Assembly: GCA_963921195.1 (NCBI GenBank)
Contig: OY992537.1
Span: 60,722,313-60,786,312, forward strand
From: Pegoplata infirma
Lineage: Eukaryota; Arthropoda; Insecta; Diptera; Anthomyiidae
Length of the DNA stretch: 64,000 bases
Direction: 5' to 3'
Positions 8,893 to 20,260 of this stretch are shown here, piece by piece. The position numbers and the translations under genes are program-made. The notes beneath the pieces were generated by a model. The model saw only the letters and a program-made list of their open reading frames with translations, was not told the origin of the DNA and made no database searches. Within the stretch, counting starts at the first letter, position 1. Every line of letters begins with the position of its first letter.

Positions 8893-11350
8893 GGCCTTCC
8901 ATGTCAAATCGGACACTTTGAAATTTTTTTTTTTTTTTTAATTTTCGCAATTTTTTACAATTCTTAGTACCTTTTGAAAACTCTTTCGTGGTAAATTTTA
9001 ATTTTTTTTTTCAAAAGATATCGAATTTTTAAAAATTGGTAGTTTGTTCCTTTATTCAAACTTCATTTACTCATAACTTCTTCATTAATGGTCCAAATTG
9101 CAATTTTTTTTTTTTCAAAATTTTTGTTTTTTTACGTACTTTTAAAAAAAATAATACGAAAAAATTCTTAAAACTGCTTTAGTATGCGATTTTTAAGTTT
9201 TAAATTTTAAATCTCATTTTTGAAATGTACACTTTGATTTTTTTGAAATTTTTTTGTGTAAGACTTCTATCGATTCTACATTTTTTTTTGCCCAGTAGGA
9301 TCGGGGATAACGATTATTACTATTTTTTAAAATATGTTGAAAAAATTTTATTGTAACTTTCCAACCTTAAAATCATTTCTACTGCTCCAATAGTGCGTCA
9401 TAGAGCGGTCATTTCCAAGACCGACACCCATTCATTTTCCAACAGCTCTAACTGCCCTAAGAGTGCCCTTAGAGCAGTCAAATGTGTGACCGACCTACAA
9501 TATTTTGTTAATCCAAAAATTTCCCCTAAACACACCTACCTTCTATCTTTAACTCTTAAGGCGGTCCCAATACAATTTTTTTATTTTTTATAAAATTTGT
9601 TTTACTTAATCAGCTTTTACCGGTCCGTTAGTGCCTCCTAAAGGGGTCTCACTGACCGACCCCAATTTATTTTTAGACTCCATTTTCTTAGGGGGCTCCT
9701 ATTCAAAATTAATTTTTTTTTTTTAAATTTGCTCCAACAGCTCTAACTGCCCTAAAAGTGCCCCTTGAGCAGTCAAATGTATAACTGACCCACAATATTT
9801 TTTAATTCAAAAATTTTTTCTGAACACACCTACTCTCTGTCTTTAACTCTTAAGGCGGTCCCCATACATTTTTTTTATTTCATCAGCTTCCTCCGGTCCA
9901 ATAGTGCGTCCTAGAGGGGTCATTAATAAGACCGACCACCATTTATTTATAAACTCCAATTTCTTAGGGGGCTCACATACAAAATGACAATTTTTTACAA
10001 TTTTTTCCAACAGCTCAAACTGCCCTAAGAGTGCCCCTAGAGCAGTCAAATGTATGTATAAAATGACAAACTAATAATCTAACTTCAATTTCTAAGAGGT
10101 TCCCATACAAAATGACATTTTTTAAAATATGCTCCAACTGATCTAACTGCCCTATTAGTGCCCCTAGAGCAGCCAAATGTACAACCGACCCACAATATTT
10201 TTTAACATTTCTCTGAACATTTTCTCTGAACACACCTGCCCTCTATCTTTAACCCTTAAGGCGGTCTCCTTATATTTTTTTTAACATTGTTTTTTAGATT
10301 TATTTTATTTAATCAGCTTCTACCGGTCAAATAGTGAGTCATCAGTGAGACCGACTCCCATTTATTTTTTAACTCCAACATTTTTTCAAAACATATCTAC
10401 GCCCCATATTTACTTCTTTAGTGGGCTCCCATACAAATTACAGTTGGAGCAAATTTTATAAAAATGTAACTTTGAATGGAAAAATAAACTGGGTAAAAAT
10501 AAACTGGGGTCGGCCTCAATAATGACCCCTATAGGACGAACTATTGGGCCGATAGAAGCTGATTAAATAAAACAAATTTTTAAAAAATATATAAAAAATT
10601 TGAGTGGACCGCCTTAAGGATTAAAGATAGAGGGTAGGTGTGTTCATATAAAATGTTAGGACTAAAAAATATTGTTGGTTATACATTTAACTGCTCTAGG
10701 GGAACTTTTAGGGCAGTTAGAGCTGTTGGAGCAAATTTAAAAAATAATAAAAACTTGTATGGGGACCGCCTTAAGGGTTAAATAGAGCGGGCAGTTGTGT
10801 TCAGAGGAAATATATTATTATTTATCATTAACCAAACATTGTGTGGGTCGGTCATACATTTGACTGCTCTAGGGGCACTCATGGGGTAGTTAGAGCAGTT
10901 GAAACAAATTTTAAAAATTGCCATTTTGTATGGGAGGTCTCATAGAAATTGGAGATAGAGTATTAGTATGTTCTGAAAATATGTTTTAACGTAAAATAAA
11001 TGGGGGTCGGCCTTGCTATTGACCCCTCTACGACACACAATTGGAGCAGTAAAAATGATTTTAAGTTTGGAAAATTACAATAAAATGTTTTCAAAAAATT
11101 TAAAAAATAGTAATAATCGTTATCCTACGATCCTAAAAAAATTGTAGAATCGAAAAACAAATATCCACGAAAAAATTTCAAAAAAGTGAAAATGTTTGTA
11201 CTAAAAAAATATTGTGGGTCGGTCCTACATTTGACTGTTCTAGGGGCACTATTAGGGCAGTTAGAGCGGTTGTAGCAAATTTTAGAAATTTTCATTTTGT
11301 ATAGGACCCCCTTAGAAATTGGAGATAGAATATTAGTTTATTCTGAAAAA
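8893..11350. repeat. GGGCTCC-family palindromic cluster (2.4 kb)
   Basis: The left half (8893-10440) is on the minus strand and the right half (10440-11350) on the plus strand. The phrase actgccctaagagtgcccc / gggcactcttagggcag recurs about seven times: in minus sense near 9450, 9745, 10020 and 10150, and in plus sense near 10700, 10880 and 11235. Between copies lie ggcggtccc, gaccgaccc and gggggctcc words. The cluster combines an inverted duplication with internal tandem multiplication of a unit near 290 bp. The ORFs at 9393, 9843 and 10015 are frames of this repeat. Confidence 0.7.
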
Positions 11351-11401
11351 TGGCAAAAATTTGCCCGCACATTTGGGAAAATCAAAACTTGAAGAAAACA
11401 A

Positions 11402-11614
11402 TGTGCTCGATTCTCGAATACGACTTCACCATTCACCCAATTTTTAAAAATTTGATATTCTTTCGAATTTTAAGATTTTAAAATTTTTTCTTGTAACAAT
11501 TAAAGATCTTTAATAATTACAAAACCAAAATTAAAAATCTTAAAACTCGAAAGAATATAAAATTTTTAAAAATTAGGTGAATGGTGAAATCGTATTCCAG
11601 AATCGAGCAAAATG
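11402..11614. repeat. Inverted repeat, arms about 75 bp
   Basis: tgctcgattctcgaatacga ... gattttaaaat pairs with its reverse complement ending cagaatcgagca at 11614. The loop is about 60 bp and A/T-rich. Both arms include caccattcaccc/gggtgaatggtg-like text. No flanking duplication was found. It may be a small foldback MITE or the core of one. Confidence 0.7.
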
Positions 11615-12214
11615 TCTCTCTATAAGGTCATAAGGAAAATTGAGCTAAGTTTTCAAATCCGTTTTGGGTAATCTAATGTTAGATACATTTTTGTGTTGCT
11701 TAGTGTTATCTGTAATCATTGCTAAAATTTCTACCGCAAAATTTAAAACTTTTTTTTTGTAATCCTCTTACCTAAAAACAATACAAAAGTCCAAATTTTT
11801 TTTTTTTTGTATAAATTCTTAAGGAAAAACAAAAACACTGTAATCATATTTAAGACTCTCATGGCTTATAAAGTTAAATCAAAACCATTTGTATTATATT
11901 AAATGCTTTTGACAAGATGCTGTAAACAAAAAATACAGCAACATTTAGCAGTCATCCTGCTAGCAAACCAAACCAACCAAAGAAGCCAAATAGCCAAAAA
12001 CCAACAAAACTGCTGCTAATTTTAAGTTTTCATAATATCAAAGTGACACAAAATTGTAGAAAATACAAGAGAGCAGATGAAAAGAAATAAAAACTACAAA
12101 TAAGAACTTTTTCTAATTTTATTTTGTAAAATTAAATACAGCAACATAAATTTTGTTACCAGAACAGAATAAAGAGAAAGGAAATCCCAGCTATATTGTA
12201 AAAATTATATACCA
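11615..12214. other. No recognised feature
   Basis: Six hundred bp with no duplicated text elsewhere in the window, no ORF of note and no terminal repeats. It is a candidate for unique host sequence. Confidence 0.4.
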
Positions 12215-13208
12215 AACAAATAAAAAAAGTTAAATTCGGTATTGGCGAATTTGTTGATACCCTCCTTCCACAATGTTAAAAAAAGAGTATTGCAAAAATT
12301 TTTTTTTGAAAAAAAATTATTGAAAAATAAAATGCATGACAAAATTTGGTTAAAAAAGTTGGAAAAAGAAATTAATTTTGAGAAAAAAAAGTTTAAAAAA
12401 AAAAATTTCGGTGAAAAAAAAAAAAAAAAATTTGAAAAAGAAATTATTGAAAAACCAAATTATGACAAAATTTTGTTAAATAAATTAGTAAGAGAAATTA
12501 ATTTTAAGGACATTTTTTTTTGTAATTTTAAGAAAAAAAAAGTTTTTTTTAAAAAAAAATTCGGTGAAAAAAAATTTCGGTGAAAAAAAAATTTCGGTCA
12601 AAAAATTTTTTTTTGGAAAAAAATTTGACGAAATTTTTTTTTTTTTTAAAGAAATTATTGAAAAAGCAAATTATAACAAAATTTTGTTAAAAAAATTAGT
12701 AAGAAAAATTAATTTTAAGGAAATTTTTTTTTGAAAAAAAAAAAAAAAATTTTTAAAAAAATTCCGCGAAAAAAAATCCGCAATTTTATTTTTGCTAAAA
12801 AATATGTTTGTACTTGTTTAAATACCATTCAGTATTCAGTTTTATGCACATATGTCAACCAGCAGCCGAATTAAATCATTTTGTATTTTTAGGTTATGTA
12901 GAATGTACCAAAATTTTCGTGGTGTCCTTACATTTTCGTTCATAACTATTGAACCGCTGAACCGATATCTCTCAAATACAATACCAAAGTTCTCGGGGCA
13001 ACAATAATTAAATATGTTAAGTTTCAGTCATATCTGTGTAATATTTTACCCATGATCTCCATTTCAACAGACAGGTGAACAAAGGGACAGACTAACATCT
13101 CTAGAATGTCTTAAAATTGATCACTGATCAGACCAATATTTCAATGAGTTACAAACGGAATGGCAACGTTATATACACCCCCTACCACTAAGTAGCGTGC
13201 ATAAAAAA
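12215..13208 (+). mobile_element. mini-me/DINE-1-like repeat, subfamily C, with A/T expansion
   Basis: Begins aacaaataaaaaaagttaaattcgg and ggcgaatttgttgataccctcc; ends with a decayed core (acagactaacatctctag), ccaatatttcaatgagttac and atacaccccctacc. Between 12300 and 12780 poly-A and poly-T stretches are expanded. A block of about 67 bp with ttattgaaaaa...attagtaagagaaattaatttt appears three times (from about 12317, 12443 and 12655). The lysine-rich ORF at 12242-12583 is a reading of this A-rich block and is not a gene. Confidence 0.75.
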
Positions 13209-13676
13209 TAGCTCTGAAATTCTATACTTTGAAATATGGTAAGCAAGTAGTTTTCAATTTTGTTGCTTTTTTTCTTTAACTTTTTTTTTTGCAAGGGGGA
13301 GTTGTTTGGTTTTATTGCAAAATAGAAAATTAAACTTGTTCCTATTGCAAATATCTACGTTGCTAACAAAAACAAGTTTAGAGAAAATTTGTGCACATGG
13401 ACAAGAAAAAAAAAACACATGAAAAATGTTTAGAGAAATCATACAAATCCGGTTTTTTTTCTACACTTTCATTGAGTAAATCCGCTTCTAACAAATAAAC
13501 AAATTTTTCTCCCAATAGTACAAAAAATAAAGCTTCTAATAAACTTTATTCTAGAAAAAAACAGAGAACTAAACATTTTTTTGCAGCAGTCTGACTTGCT
13601 AACAATAATGCAAAAGCCCAGCTGAAATGGCTTAAAAACTTTTTTTTTAAAACGGAATATTCAAATAGCAAAACAA
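13209..13676. other. No recognised feature
   Basis: A/T-rich, with poly-T runs near 13270-13300. No repeat match or coding signal was seen. It forms the left flank of the SINE. Confidence 0.35.
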
Positions 13677-13687
13677 AAGTTAAAAAG

Positions 13688-13907
13688 GGGGCCCCTGTAG
13701 GTTAGTTGGTAGCGTGCTAGCCTATGAAACAGGGGGTCGTGGGTTCGATTCCCACAAACACCCTTGGTCGATTTCGCTACAACGAGACGACGGTCATTGT
13801 TACCAGTTCTCGTGTAGGTTAAAATTATTAAAAATGATTTGTAATTAAATTGGAAAAATAAAATAAAAAACTGATCATTGGATCAAATTATTATTATTAT
13901 TATTATT
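13688..13907 (+). mobile_element. tRNA-derived SINE (220 bp) with 11-bp target duplication
   Basis: A tRNA-like head spans about 13689-13764. It has a perfect A box TAGGTTAGTTGG (13698-13709), a perfect B box GGTTCGATTCC (13742-13752), and a T-arm GTGGG-TTCGATT-CCCAC. An unrelated body of about 100 bp follows, and the element ends in an (ATT)n tail at 13887-13907. The direct repeat AAGTTAAAAAG is at 13677-13687 and 13908-13918, the signature of LINE-mediated insertion. The acceptor stem cannot pair, so it is not a working tRNA gene. Related heads lie at 19378-19452 and 37725-37800. Confidence 0.9.
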
Positions 13908-14149
13908 AAGTTAAAAAGTTAGTAGGGAATAAATAATTTCAAAAGAAAATAAATGGGACTAGAAATTTTATAACAAAATTTAAATATTTGGAAAAAGTGT
14001 GTGTACGCAGAATAAAACGGGAAATAAACTTTTACTAAGTAATAAGTAAACTTAACAAATTTTTTTATTGATTTAATTAAAAAGTTGTTGATAGTATAAA
14101 TTTTTATAATAGCACACAAAAATTTTTTAGCACACTAACAATTTTCAAA

Positions 14150-14552
14150 AAATAACGAAGAGTTCAAACATTTTCAAAAATGATATTTTTATTTAAAACT
14201 TTAAAAATAGAAGACTTGAGAATTTTTTAGGATTTTTTTTTTTTAAAGTACTAGAAAACCAAAACTAAAAAAGTGGGACATTTTTCGAAGAAATTATGAG
14301 TTAAAGAAGTTTGAGCAAAGGAACAGCTTCTAATTTTTGAAAATTTAATATCTTTTGAACGGGTAAAAATTCTGAAAATTTACCAGAAAGGATTTTTTGA
14401 GGGGTACTTAAAACTGTAAAGAAAATGGGAATGGGGTCTTGAGAATTGATAGCTTTAAAGGGCTACAAAAATGACTTTGGAGTTTTTGTTGTGTAGGCAG
14501 TATTTACCGAGATATGAGCATTTTAAAATTTTCAGGAATGCCAAATTTTTTA
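14150..14552 (+). repeat. Diverged copy of the GGGCTCC-family A/T tail
   Basis: Matches 1380-1640 in order: gaattttttaggattttt, agaaattatgagttaaagaa, gcaaaggaacag, aatatcttttgaacgggt, gaaaatttacca, ggggtacttaaaactgt. It is clearly older than the 1200-1690 copy. The GGGCTCC head is not present here. Confidence 0.6.
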
Positions 14553-15932
14553 GATTCACATATGAGGCATTCCACACCAAATGTTCAGCAAAAAAAAAGT
14601 GATGTCATGTCAATATGAAATCAATTGCAGAGTATTCGCCCTTAGGTCACTATTAAATAACACAAATAAAATTTCAGTTTTTTCAAAAAGTGGGCTTTGT
14701 AGGCATGGCCAAAAATTGAAAATTTCAGCATTTTTTGCCTAAGTATCATTATTTCAATATTTATGCCAATAAAATGAAACACAGTGATGTCTTTAAAATA
14801 AAAGTTTTTTATAGATTTTTGTATGGGCTATCGATTAAAAAAATAAAAATTGGAAAATTTTCAGAAGAAGTTCTGAATTTTTTTGAATTTAAACTTAAAC
14901 TTTATTTATCAAAAAACATGCCACAATTTTATTTCTTTTTTAAATGTTTAAAAATTAGTTAAGGTGTATATCTATCTGTTCTGAAATTTTCAGAGATGCA
15001 TTTTTCCTTGTTTTCGAGAAAAAAATGTTGAACATTGCACTATGCTTATAATTTACAATAATGGGGTATATTACGTATGCGAATGAGTAATATTAACTCT
15101 TAAAAAACATTTAAAATAGAGATGTTTTCGTGGGTGAGTTTTTTTTTGACGAACACTCACGCTCACGAAGGAAAAGTTTTAATCACGCAAGATTTTTAAT
15201 TTTCCTCACGTTCACGCACGCTCACGTGAGTAGAAAAAATGTTGTCACGGGCACGATACTCACGTGAGCGTGACTAACCGTGAGCGAAATAAATTATCAT
15301 GCGTTATTAAAATAATTTCCTTGGTGAGAGTGCGTGATGGTAAAAAAAAAACTTACCAACGATCACATCTCTATTTTAAATGTTTTTTAAGAGTTAATAT
15401 TACTCATTCGCATATGTAATATACCCCATTATTGTAAATTATTAGCATAGTGCAATGTTCAACATTTTTTTTCTCGAAAACAAGGAAAAAAGCATCTCTG
15501 AAAATTTCAGAACAGATAGATATACACCTTAACTAATTTTTAAACATTTAAAAAAGAAATAAAATTGTGGCATGTTTTTTGATAAATAAAGTTTAAGTTT
15601 AAATTTAAAAAATTCAGAACTTCTTCTGAAAATTTTCCAATTTTTATTTTTTTAATCGATAGCCCATACAAAAATCTATAAGAAACTTTTATTTTAAAGA
15701 CATCACTGTGTTTCATTTTATTGGCATAAATATTGAAATAATGATACTTAGGCAAAAAATGCTGAAATTTTCAATTTTTGACCATGCCTCCAAGGCCCAC
15801 TTTTTGAAAAATCTTAAATTTTATTTTTGTTAATTAATAGTGCCCTAAGGGCGAATACTTTGCAAATGATATCCTATTGAAACCACCATGGTTTTTCTGT
15901 AGTGGAACAGTTGGTGTGGAATGACTCATATG
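14553..15932. mobile_element. Long inverted-repeat element (arms about 560 bp)
   Basis: The left arm starts ttcacatatgaggcattcc (14556) and the right arm ends ggaatgactcatatgtgaa (15932). The arms stay closely matched through gtattcgcccttag, tgaaacacagtgatgtc and the stretch ggggtatattacgtatgc up to a 257-bp core. The two ORFs starting MPKYHYFNIYANKMKH (14735+ and 15755-) are the same arm read on opposite strands, which proves the inversion but not a gene. CATATG is present at both borders but is itself palindromic, so a target duplication cannot be assigned. Confidence 0.8.
15117..15373. mobile_element. hAT-like MITE at the centre of the inverted repeat (CACG-rich)
   Basis: Ends TAGAGATG...CATCTCTA with many cactcacg/cgtgag words inside (for example acactcacgctcacg near 15156 and cgtgagcgtgac near 15265). 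Same end sequence and same interior words as the hAT at 48786-49206, which has a clear 8-bp duplication. Flanks here are atttaaaa and ttttaaat: six of eight positions match directly, but they are also parts of the host palindrome, so the duplication is not proven. Confidence 0.7.
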
Positions 15933-15972
15933 TGAAGAGGAACATTTCGATTCTATGGACATTCTTAGAACC

Positions 15973-17041
15973 AACAAGTAAGAAAGCTATATTCGGCTGT
16001 GCCGTATCTTTAAATACCCTTCACAATGTTAACCAATGCACTATGGTTTCGCGGACGACCTCTGTTGGCCAAAATTCAATTTTCTCAAAATGGATTTTAT
16101 AGAAAGTCGTAAACACTTACAAACAACAGAAAACATATTTTATTTTTGTACAAACTCATTTATTGTTCAAAAACAAATTTAGCTAAAAATAAAAAAAAGT
16201 ATTTTTTTAAATTTTTTCAATTAATTTTTTGAGTTTAAATACAAAAAATTTTTTATAATATTATACATGGAAAACAAAAAAATTATAACAATTTTTACCA
16301 CAAAACCAATTTAAAACCAAAATTTTTTCCATTTTTGTAATTTTGGCCAAGAAAAGTGATAATCGGAACTATAGTGCAATGCAAATATTTAAAAAACAAA
16401 AAAAATATTTTATAAATATGTATGTATGAAAATTATATAAAAATTATATAAAAGCAACCACGTGGCACGTGTATGACACATACTACGTATGTGTATCTTT
16501 TGATACAAATAACAACAAGCCAAACAACCATCAACAACTACAAAAACGCGCTGCCACGCCATATCATAGAGGTTTATATTGAAACTCATCTCAATTGCTC
16601 ATAGCTTCTTAACCCCTGAACCGATTTTGCCATAATTGGTACCAAAATAACCAGAAGAACGTTTATTTGAATATGTCAACCATGAGCCAAGATAAATCAT
16701 TTTAAAATTTTGGGTTAAATGGCTGGTGCCACGCCCCATTGTGCGATTCGGCCCAAATTTTTTGTGAGTGTTAGGAATGATAAAATTACATTAAATTCAA
16801 AGTTTCGTTTACATTCATTCAACAGGTGTCAAGTTATAGCATTTATTTTGTGTAAAATTCACATTTTCACTCATCAAAATTTACATTTTCACTCATAACT
16901 TTTAAAATACTTAACCGATTTAAAAAAAAAAAACCATTAGATTCTGCCTAGGAGAATTACGCAACTTTTGGTACCCCAGGCGTTTAAATCGGTTCTGGAT
17001 TAAAGCCAAAAACGTGATTTCAACAGACAGACAGACAGACG

Positions 17042-17080
<39 letters not shown>

Positions 17081-17220
17081 GGACATCGCTAGATCGACTT
17101 AGAATCGATCAAGGATCATTAATATATATACTTTATGGGGTCCTAAACCAATATTTCAATGTGTTACATACGGAATGACAAACTTATATATACCCTCTAT
17201 CACTAGAGTGGAGGGTATAA
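15973..17220 (+). mobile_element. mini-me/DINE-1-like repeat, long copy with (GACA)n tract
   Basis: Starts AACAAGTAAGAAAGCTATATT, with tcggctgtgccg, then AAATACCCTTCACAATG. The GACA/GACG tract is at 17025-17084, the core GGACATCGCTAGATCGAC at 17083-17100, then the TA stretch and tatggggtcc. It ends in the 3' hairpin TATACCCTC...GAGGGTATA at 17189-17219. Body words include accgattttgccataattgg and gccacgccccatt. The next copy follows immediately, head to tail. Confidence 0.85.
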
Positions 17221-18070
17221 CAAGTAGAAAAGTTAAATTCGACTTGGCCGAATCTATGAATACCCTCCACAATGCCCTTTTTAAGTGATAGTAAATTTTC
17301 TAACGTGAAAAAAAATAAAATTTTTGATTAGAAATATTTTATTTTGTGAAAAAACACTTTTTTTAACTAATTTTTGAAAAAAAAAAAATAATAATTGACT
17401 AAATTTTTTTTGAGTGAAAAATTTTTTTTGAGTGTAAAATTTTTTTCCAGTGTATTTTTTTGTTTTTAAGTGCAAAAATATTTTTAAATGACAAAAATAC
17501 GTTGTAAAATATTTGTGTGACTTACCAATGATTTTAAAACATGTTTAACGGGTTTTCAACACGTGAATTTAAGATGAGCTAATCTGAAATTCACGGATTT
17601 GCTAATAACTTTTGAACCAGTAGACCGATTTGGCTGAAATTCAAAACGAACTAGGCCAGGGAAACGACAAATAAATATGTCGGGCTTCATCATCCTCAGA
17701 ATTGCTTTTTGAAAGTTATCTTGTTTTTTATCTCGTAAATTCACCCTTGCCGAAATTCAGTTATTTGCTGATAACTTTTGAACCACTGGACCGATTACGC
17801 TGGGTTGCAATACAAACCTGACCATGTAAATGCCCAACATATATGCCAAACTTTAGGAGCCTCCGTAAAGTCTTTCAAAAGTTAGCGTGTTTTCAACACA
17901 CACACAGACGGACAGACGGACGGACGGACATCGCTAGATCGTCTTAAAATCGATCGAGGATCATGAATATATATACTTTATGGGGTCCTAGACCAATATT
18001 TCGAGGTGTTACAAACGGAATGACAAACTTATATACTATACCCTCTATCACTAGAGTGGAAGGTATAAAA
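17221..18070 (+). mobile_element. mini-me/DINE-1-like repeat, subfamily A, complete copy
   Basis: Starts caagtagaaaagttaaattc, with gacttggccgaatct and AATACCCTCCACAATG. At 17395-17465 it carries a tandem of TTTTTTTTGAGTGTAAAA-like words. Two accactggaccgattac-type modules follow, then the GACG tract, GGACATCGCTAGATCGTC, the TA stretch and the 3' hairpin to ggtataaaa. Near-complete relatives in reverse orientation lie at 46513-47346 and 50341-52073. It abuts the previous copy with no spacer. Confidence 0.85.
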
Positions 18071-18270
18071 ATAGCCTCCATTTTGCTTTATGTGGGTTAA
18101 TTTTCAAGATATCGGCATTTAAAATTTCCCAAGTTATGAAAAATTTACTTAAATAGAGAAAAAATTTCCTTAAATTTAAGAAAATAAAATTGATAAACTA
18201 TTTGTTAGTAAATTACATCCTAAAACGAAAGAATTTGTCTTAAAAAAAATGATTTTATGCATGTTTTTAT

Positions 18271-18960
18271 ATCGTACACCACACTGTGGTACAGGGTATA
18301 ATGAGTTTGTGCTGATGTTTGTAACAACCCGAAATATTGGTCCTAGATCCACCTTTAAGTATACCGATCGACTCAGAATCACTTTTTGAGTTGAGTTGGA
18401 AAAAATCGGTCCATATTTAGACCTAGCCCCCATACAAAGGTCCTTTTTTGTTTTGGCTCAAATGACTCCAATAACCGTATTATAACAGGTATCTTTTCAA
18501 AATTTGGCAGGTAATAGTGTTTTGCCTTCACAAATCACCATTCCGAGTTTTAAAGTAATCGGACTAGTTCTTATTATAACCCCCATACAAACCACCTTCC
18601 CGATTTTCACATAAATCTCTCAAATTTCATGAAAATAGAAAATATTTAATTAAAATTTTGTTTGGGTATGTTAAACGCGTACTTAAATAACCTTATGAAG
18701 TCTGATAATTATCGGACCAGTTTTGGACTTAGGACCCTTGTGAAAATTTGGCCCGATATTCAGTTAAAGCGGTTTATTGCCAACAAATAGAAGCCTTTTT
18801 CACTTAAATTTGATTTGTGTTTTTTACATTAATTAAAGGTTTGATAAAATATAGATCTAATCGGTCCTTGGGACCCATTTTCCGGTACCCATTTTCCGGG
18901 ATACTCTGGTGTAGGGTATTATATGGTCGGTCTTGACCGACTATAATTTTCTTACTTGTT
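18271..18960 (-). mobile_element. mini-me/DINE-1-like repeat, subfamily B, core-less copy
   Basis: Reverse-strand relative of 6181-7031. It runs from tacaccacactgtggtacagg to gtcggtcttgaccgactat and cttacttgtt, and retains the two cccatacaaaggtcc/cccatacaaaccacc modules. The (GACR)n tract and its conserved neighbour are missing between about 18390 and 18400, so an internal deletion joined the 3' end to the mid body. Confidence 0.8.
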
Positions 18961-19230
18961 ATTTCTGGAGTCATGGCTGATTATTAATCTCGCAAAAAAC
19001 GGCAGATCAGATTTTAATGAAATTATTAGCACATAACGTGAAGGCCGAAAGGCAATTTTTCTTCACAAGTGTCCGGGAAAATTTTAATTCTACTAGACCT
19101 AAAAAACATATGGTAAAAAATTTAAGGCCGATCGGATTTAATTAATCCGTGGAGCCCGGCGATGAAAGTTTTGGATTTTTAAAAATAAAAAAAAAAAAAA
19201 TTAAAAAAAAATTCGCGTGATACATTATGT
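18961..19230. repeat. Unclassified repeat piece
   Basis: Contains aattctactagacctaaaaaac and aatttaaggccgatcgg, which resemble 7335-7395 (attctaatagaccttaaaatt, aattttaggccaa). No ends were identified. It may be the far end of a mini-me subfamily or an independent repeat. Confidence 0.35.
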
Positions 19231-19377
19231 GCAAGGGGAGGACTTTCATACAAATGCATGTTTTTCCGTGTTAGTCTTAGAACAGCATAAACCAAAAATC
19301 TTTGCGAATCAAAGAATTTGCTTTAAAATGGCATCGATTCGTTAGTGCATATTTTTGCATATTATGCTATAAATGCA
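19231..19377 (+). mobile_element. Left-end fragment of the gcatatttt hAT family
   Basis: Follows the interior of the hAT at 4606-5180: ggactttcatacaaatgcatg, gaatttgctttaaaatggc, atcgattcgttagtgcat. The terminal TAGGGATGAG has been reduced to gggaggac. It is interrupted at 19378 by a tRNA-like head. Confidence 0.6.
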
Positions 19378-19452
19378 GGGCCCCCGTAGGCTAGTTGGTA
19401 GCGTGCTAGCCTTTGAACGTGGGGGTCGTGGGTTCGATTCCCACCAGAACCC
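19378..19452 (+). mobile_element. tRNA-like SINE head, solo
   Basis: A box TAGGCTAGTTGG (19387-19398) and B box GGTTCGATTCC (19431-19441), T-arm GTGGG-TTCGATT-CCCAC. About 80% like the head of the SINE at 13688. The downstream text differs and there is no clear tail or target duplication. The acceptor ends (gggcccc / agaaccc) pair only at the last three bases, so a functional tRNA is unlikely. Confidence 0.7.
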
Positions 19453-19800
19453 TATTTTTGAAATACTTTTTCAAATAAGTGAACAAAATAAATTTTTTCT
19501 ATAAAATTATCTTTCTACCTAGCAAAACTCTAAAATCGGAGGAAATTAGCCATGTTCTCCAGACCATTATACCGTAATTTTTTATATGAGAAAAAAATAT
19601 ATTTTTTTTTTATTTTCAATTGTTGGGTAAATTACCATTCCATTTGGTCTAACACTGATGTAGAATAAAATTAAGGCCAATTGGACAATATAATTAAAAA
19701 TAGTTTTTTTTTCTCATCCAAAATAAAATTAAGGTCTTATGATCTGGGGAAGTATTTATACCTTTGTAACTTTTCATCCGATTTTAGTGTCTTTTAGCTG
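19453..19800. other. No recognised feature
   Basis: A/T-rich with two aataaaattaaggyc phrases (about 19667 and 19726) about 60 bp apart. There is no other structure that I can support. Confidence 0.35.
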
Positions 19801-20260
19801 CACACAAAAAATGTTTGGCTAAAAATGTTCAATTAAATCTATTGATCAACAAAATTTAAATGTGTCAATCAATGTTTTGATTAAAGTTTTTTTTATTTTA
19901 TTTAACTGTCGAATCACAAATTTTCAACATATCAGATTTTTGTTCGCTTTAATTTATTTGATAGATTAATTCAAAAATATTCAAAATAATCGGGTTTTAC
20001 TTTTTTTATTGTTAACAACATATTGGAAAGCAAAAAAGATGCAATTTTTGATGATTTTGTCATAAGCTTACAATTCGTTTGGTAAATCAATCATTATTTT
20101 GATTGACTATTAATAAAAAATTGATCAATCTTTTGATCAAAATGTAAAATTTGATGATTGGTATAACAATTTTTTTAATTGGAGGAATTTCAATCAAAAA
20201 ATTGATTGAATCCGCGTTTTAGTTGATTGAAATTAGTTTTAAATTTCTGTTTGGTTAGAA
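19801..20260. repeat. TTGATCAA/ATTGATT-rich region, possible MITE
   Basis: Dense in palindromic words: ttgatcaac (about 19850), caatcaatgttttgatt, ttgatcaatcttttgatca (about 20122) and caatcaaaaaattgattg (about 20190). The left part has cacacaaaaaatgtttggc. Clear terminal repeats and a target duplication were not found, so the limits are approximate. Repeated dyads of this kind are common at the subterminal regions of MITEs. Confidence 0.45.

Noticed and set aside
12242..12583. 113-codon lysine-rich ORF
   Set aside because: It is produced by A-run expansion and a tripled A/T-rich block inside a mini-me copy; composition is not protein-like and the frame is not kept elsewhere.
13688..13764. 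Functional tRNA gene
   Set aside because: A and B boxes and T-arm are good, but the acceptor stem does not pair, and the element has a SINE body, tail and target duplication.
14735..15755. Pair of similar ORFs starting MPKYHYFNIYANKM
   Set aside because: They are the two arms of one inverted repeat read on opposite strands; no domain is present and the reading frames diverge at the ends.
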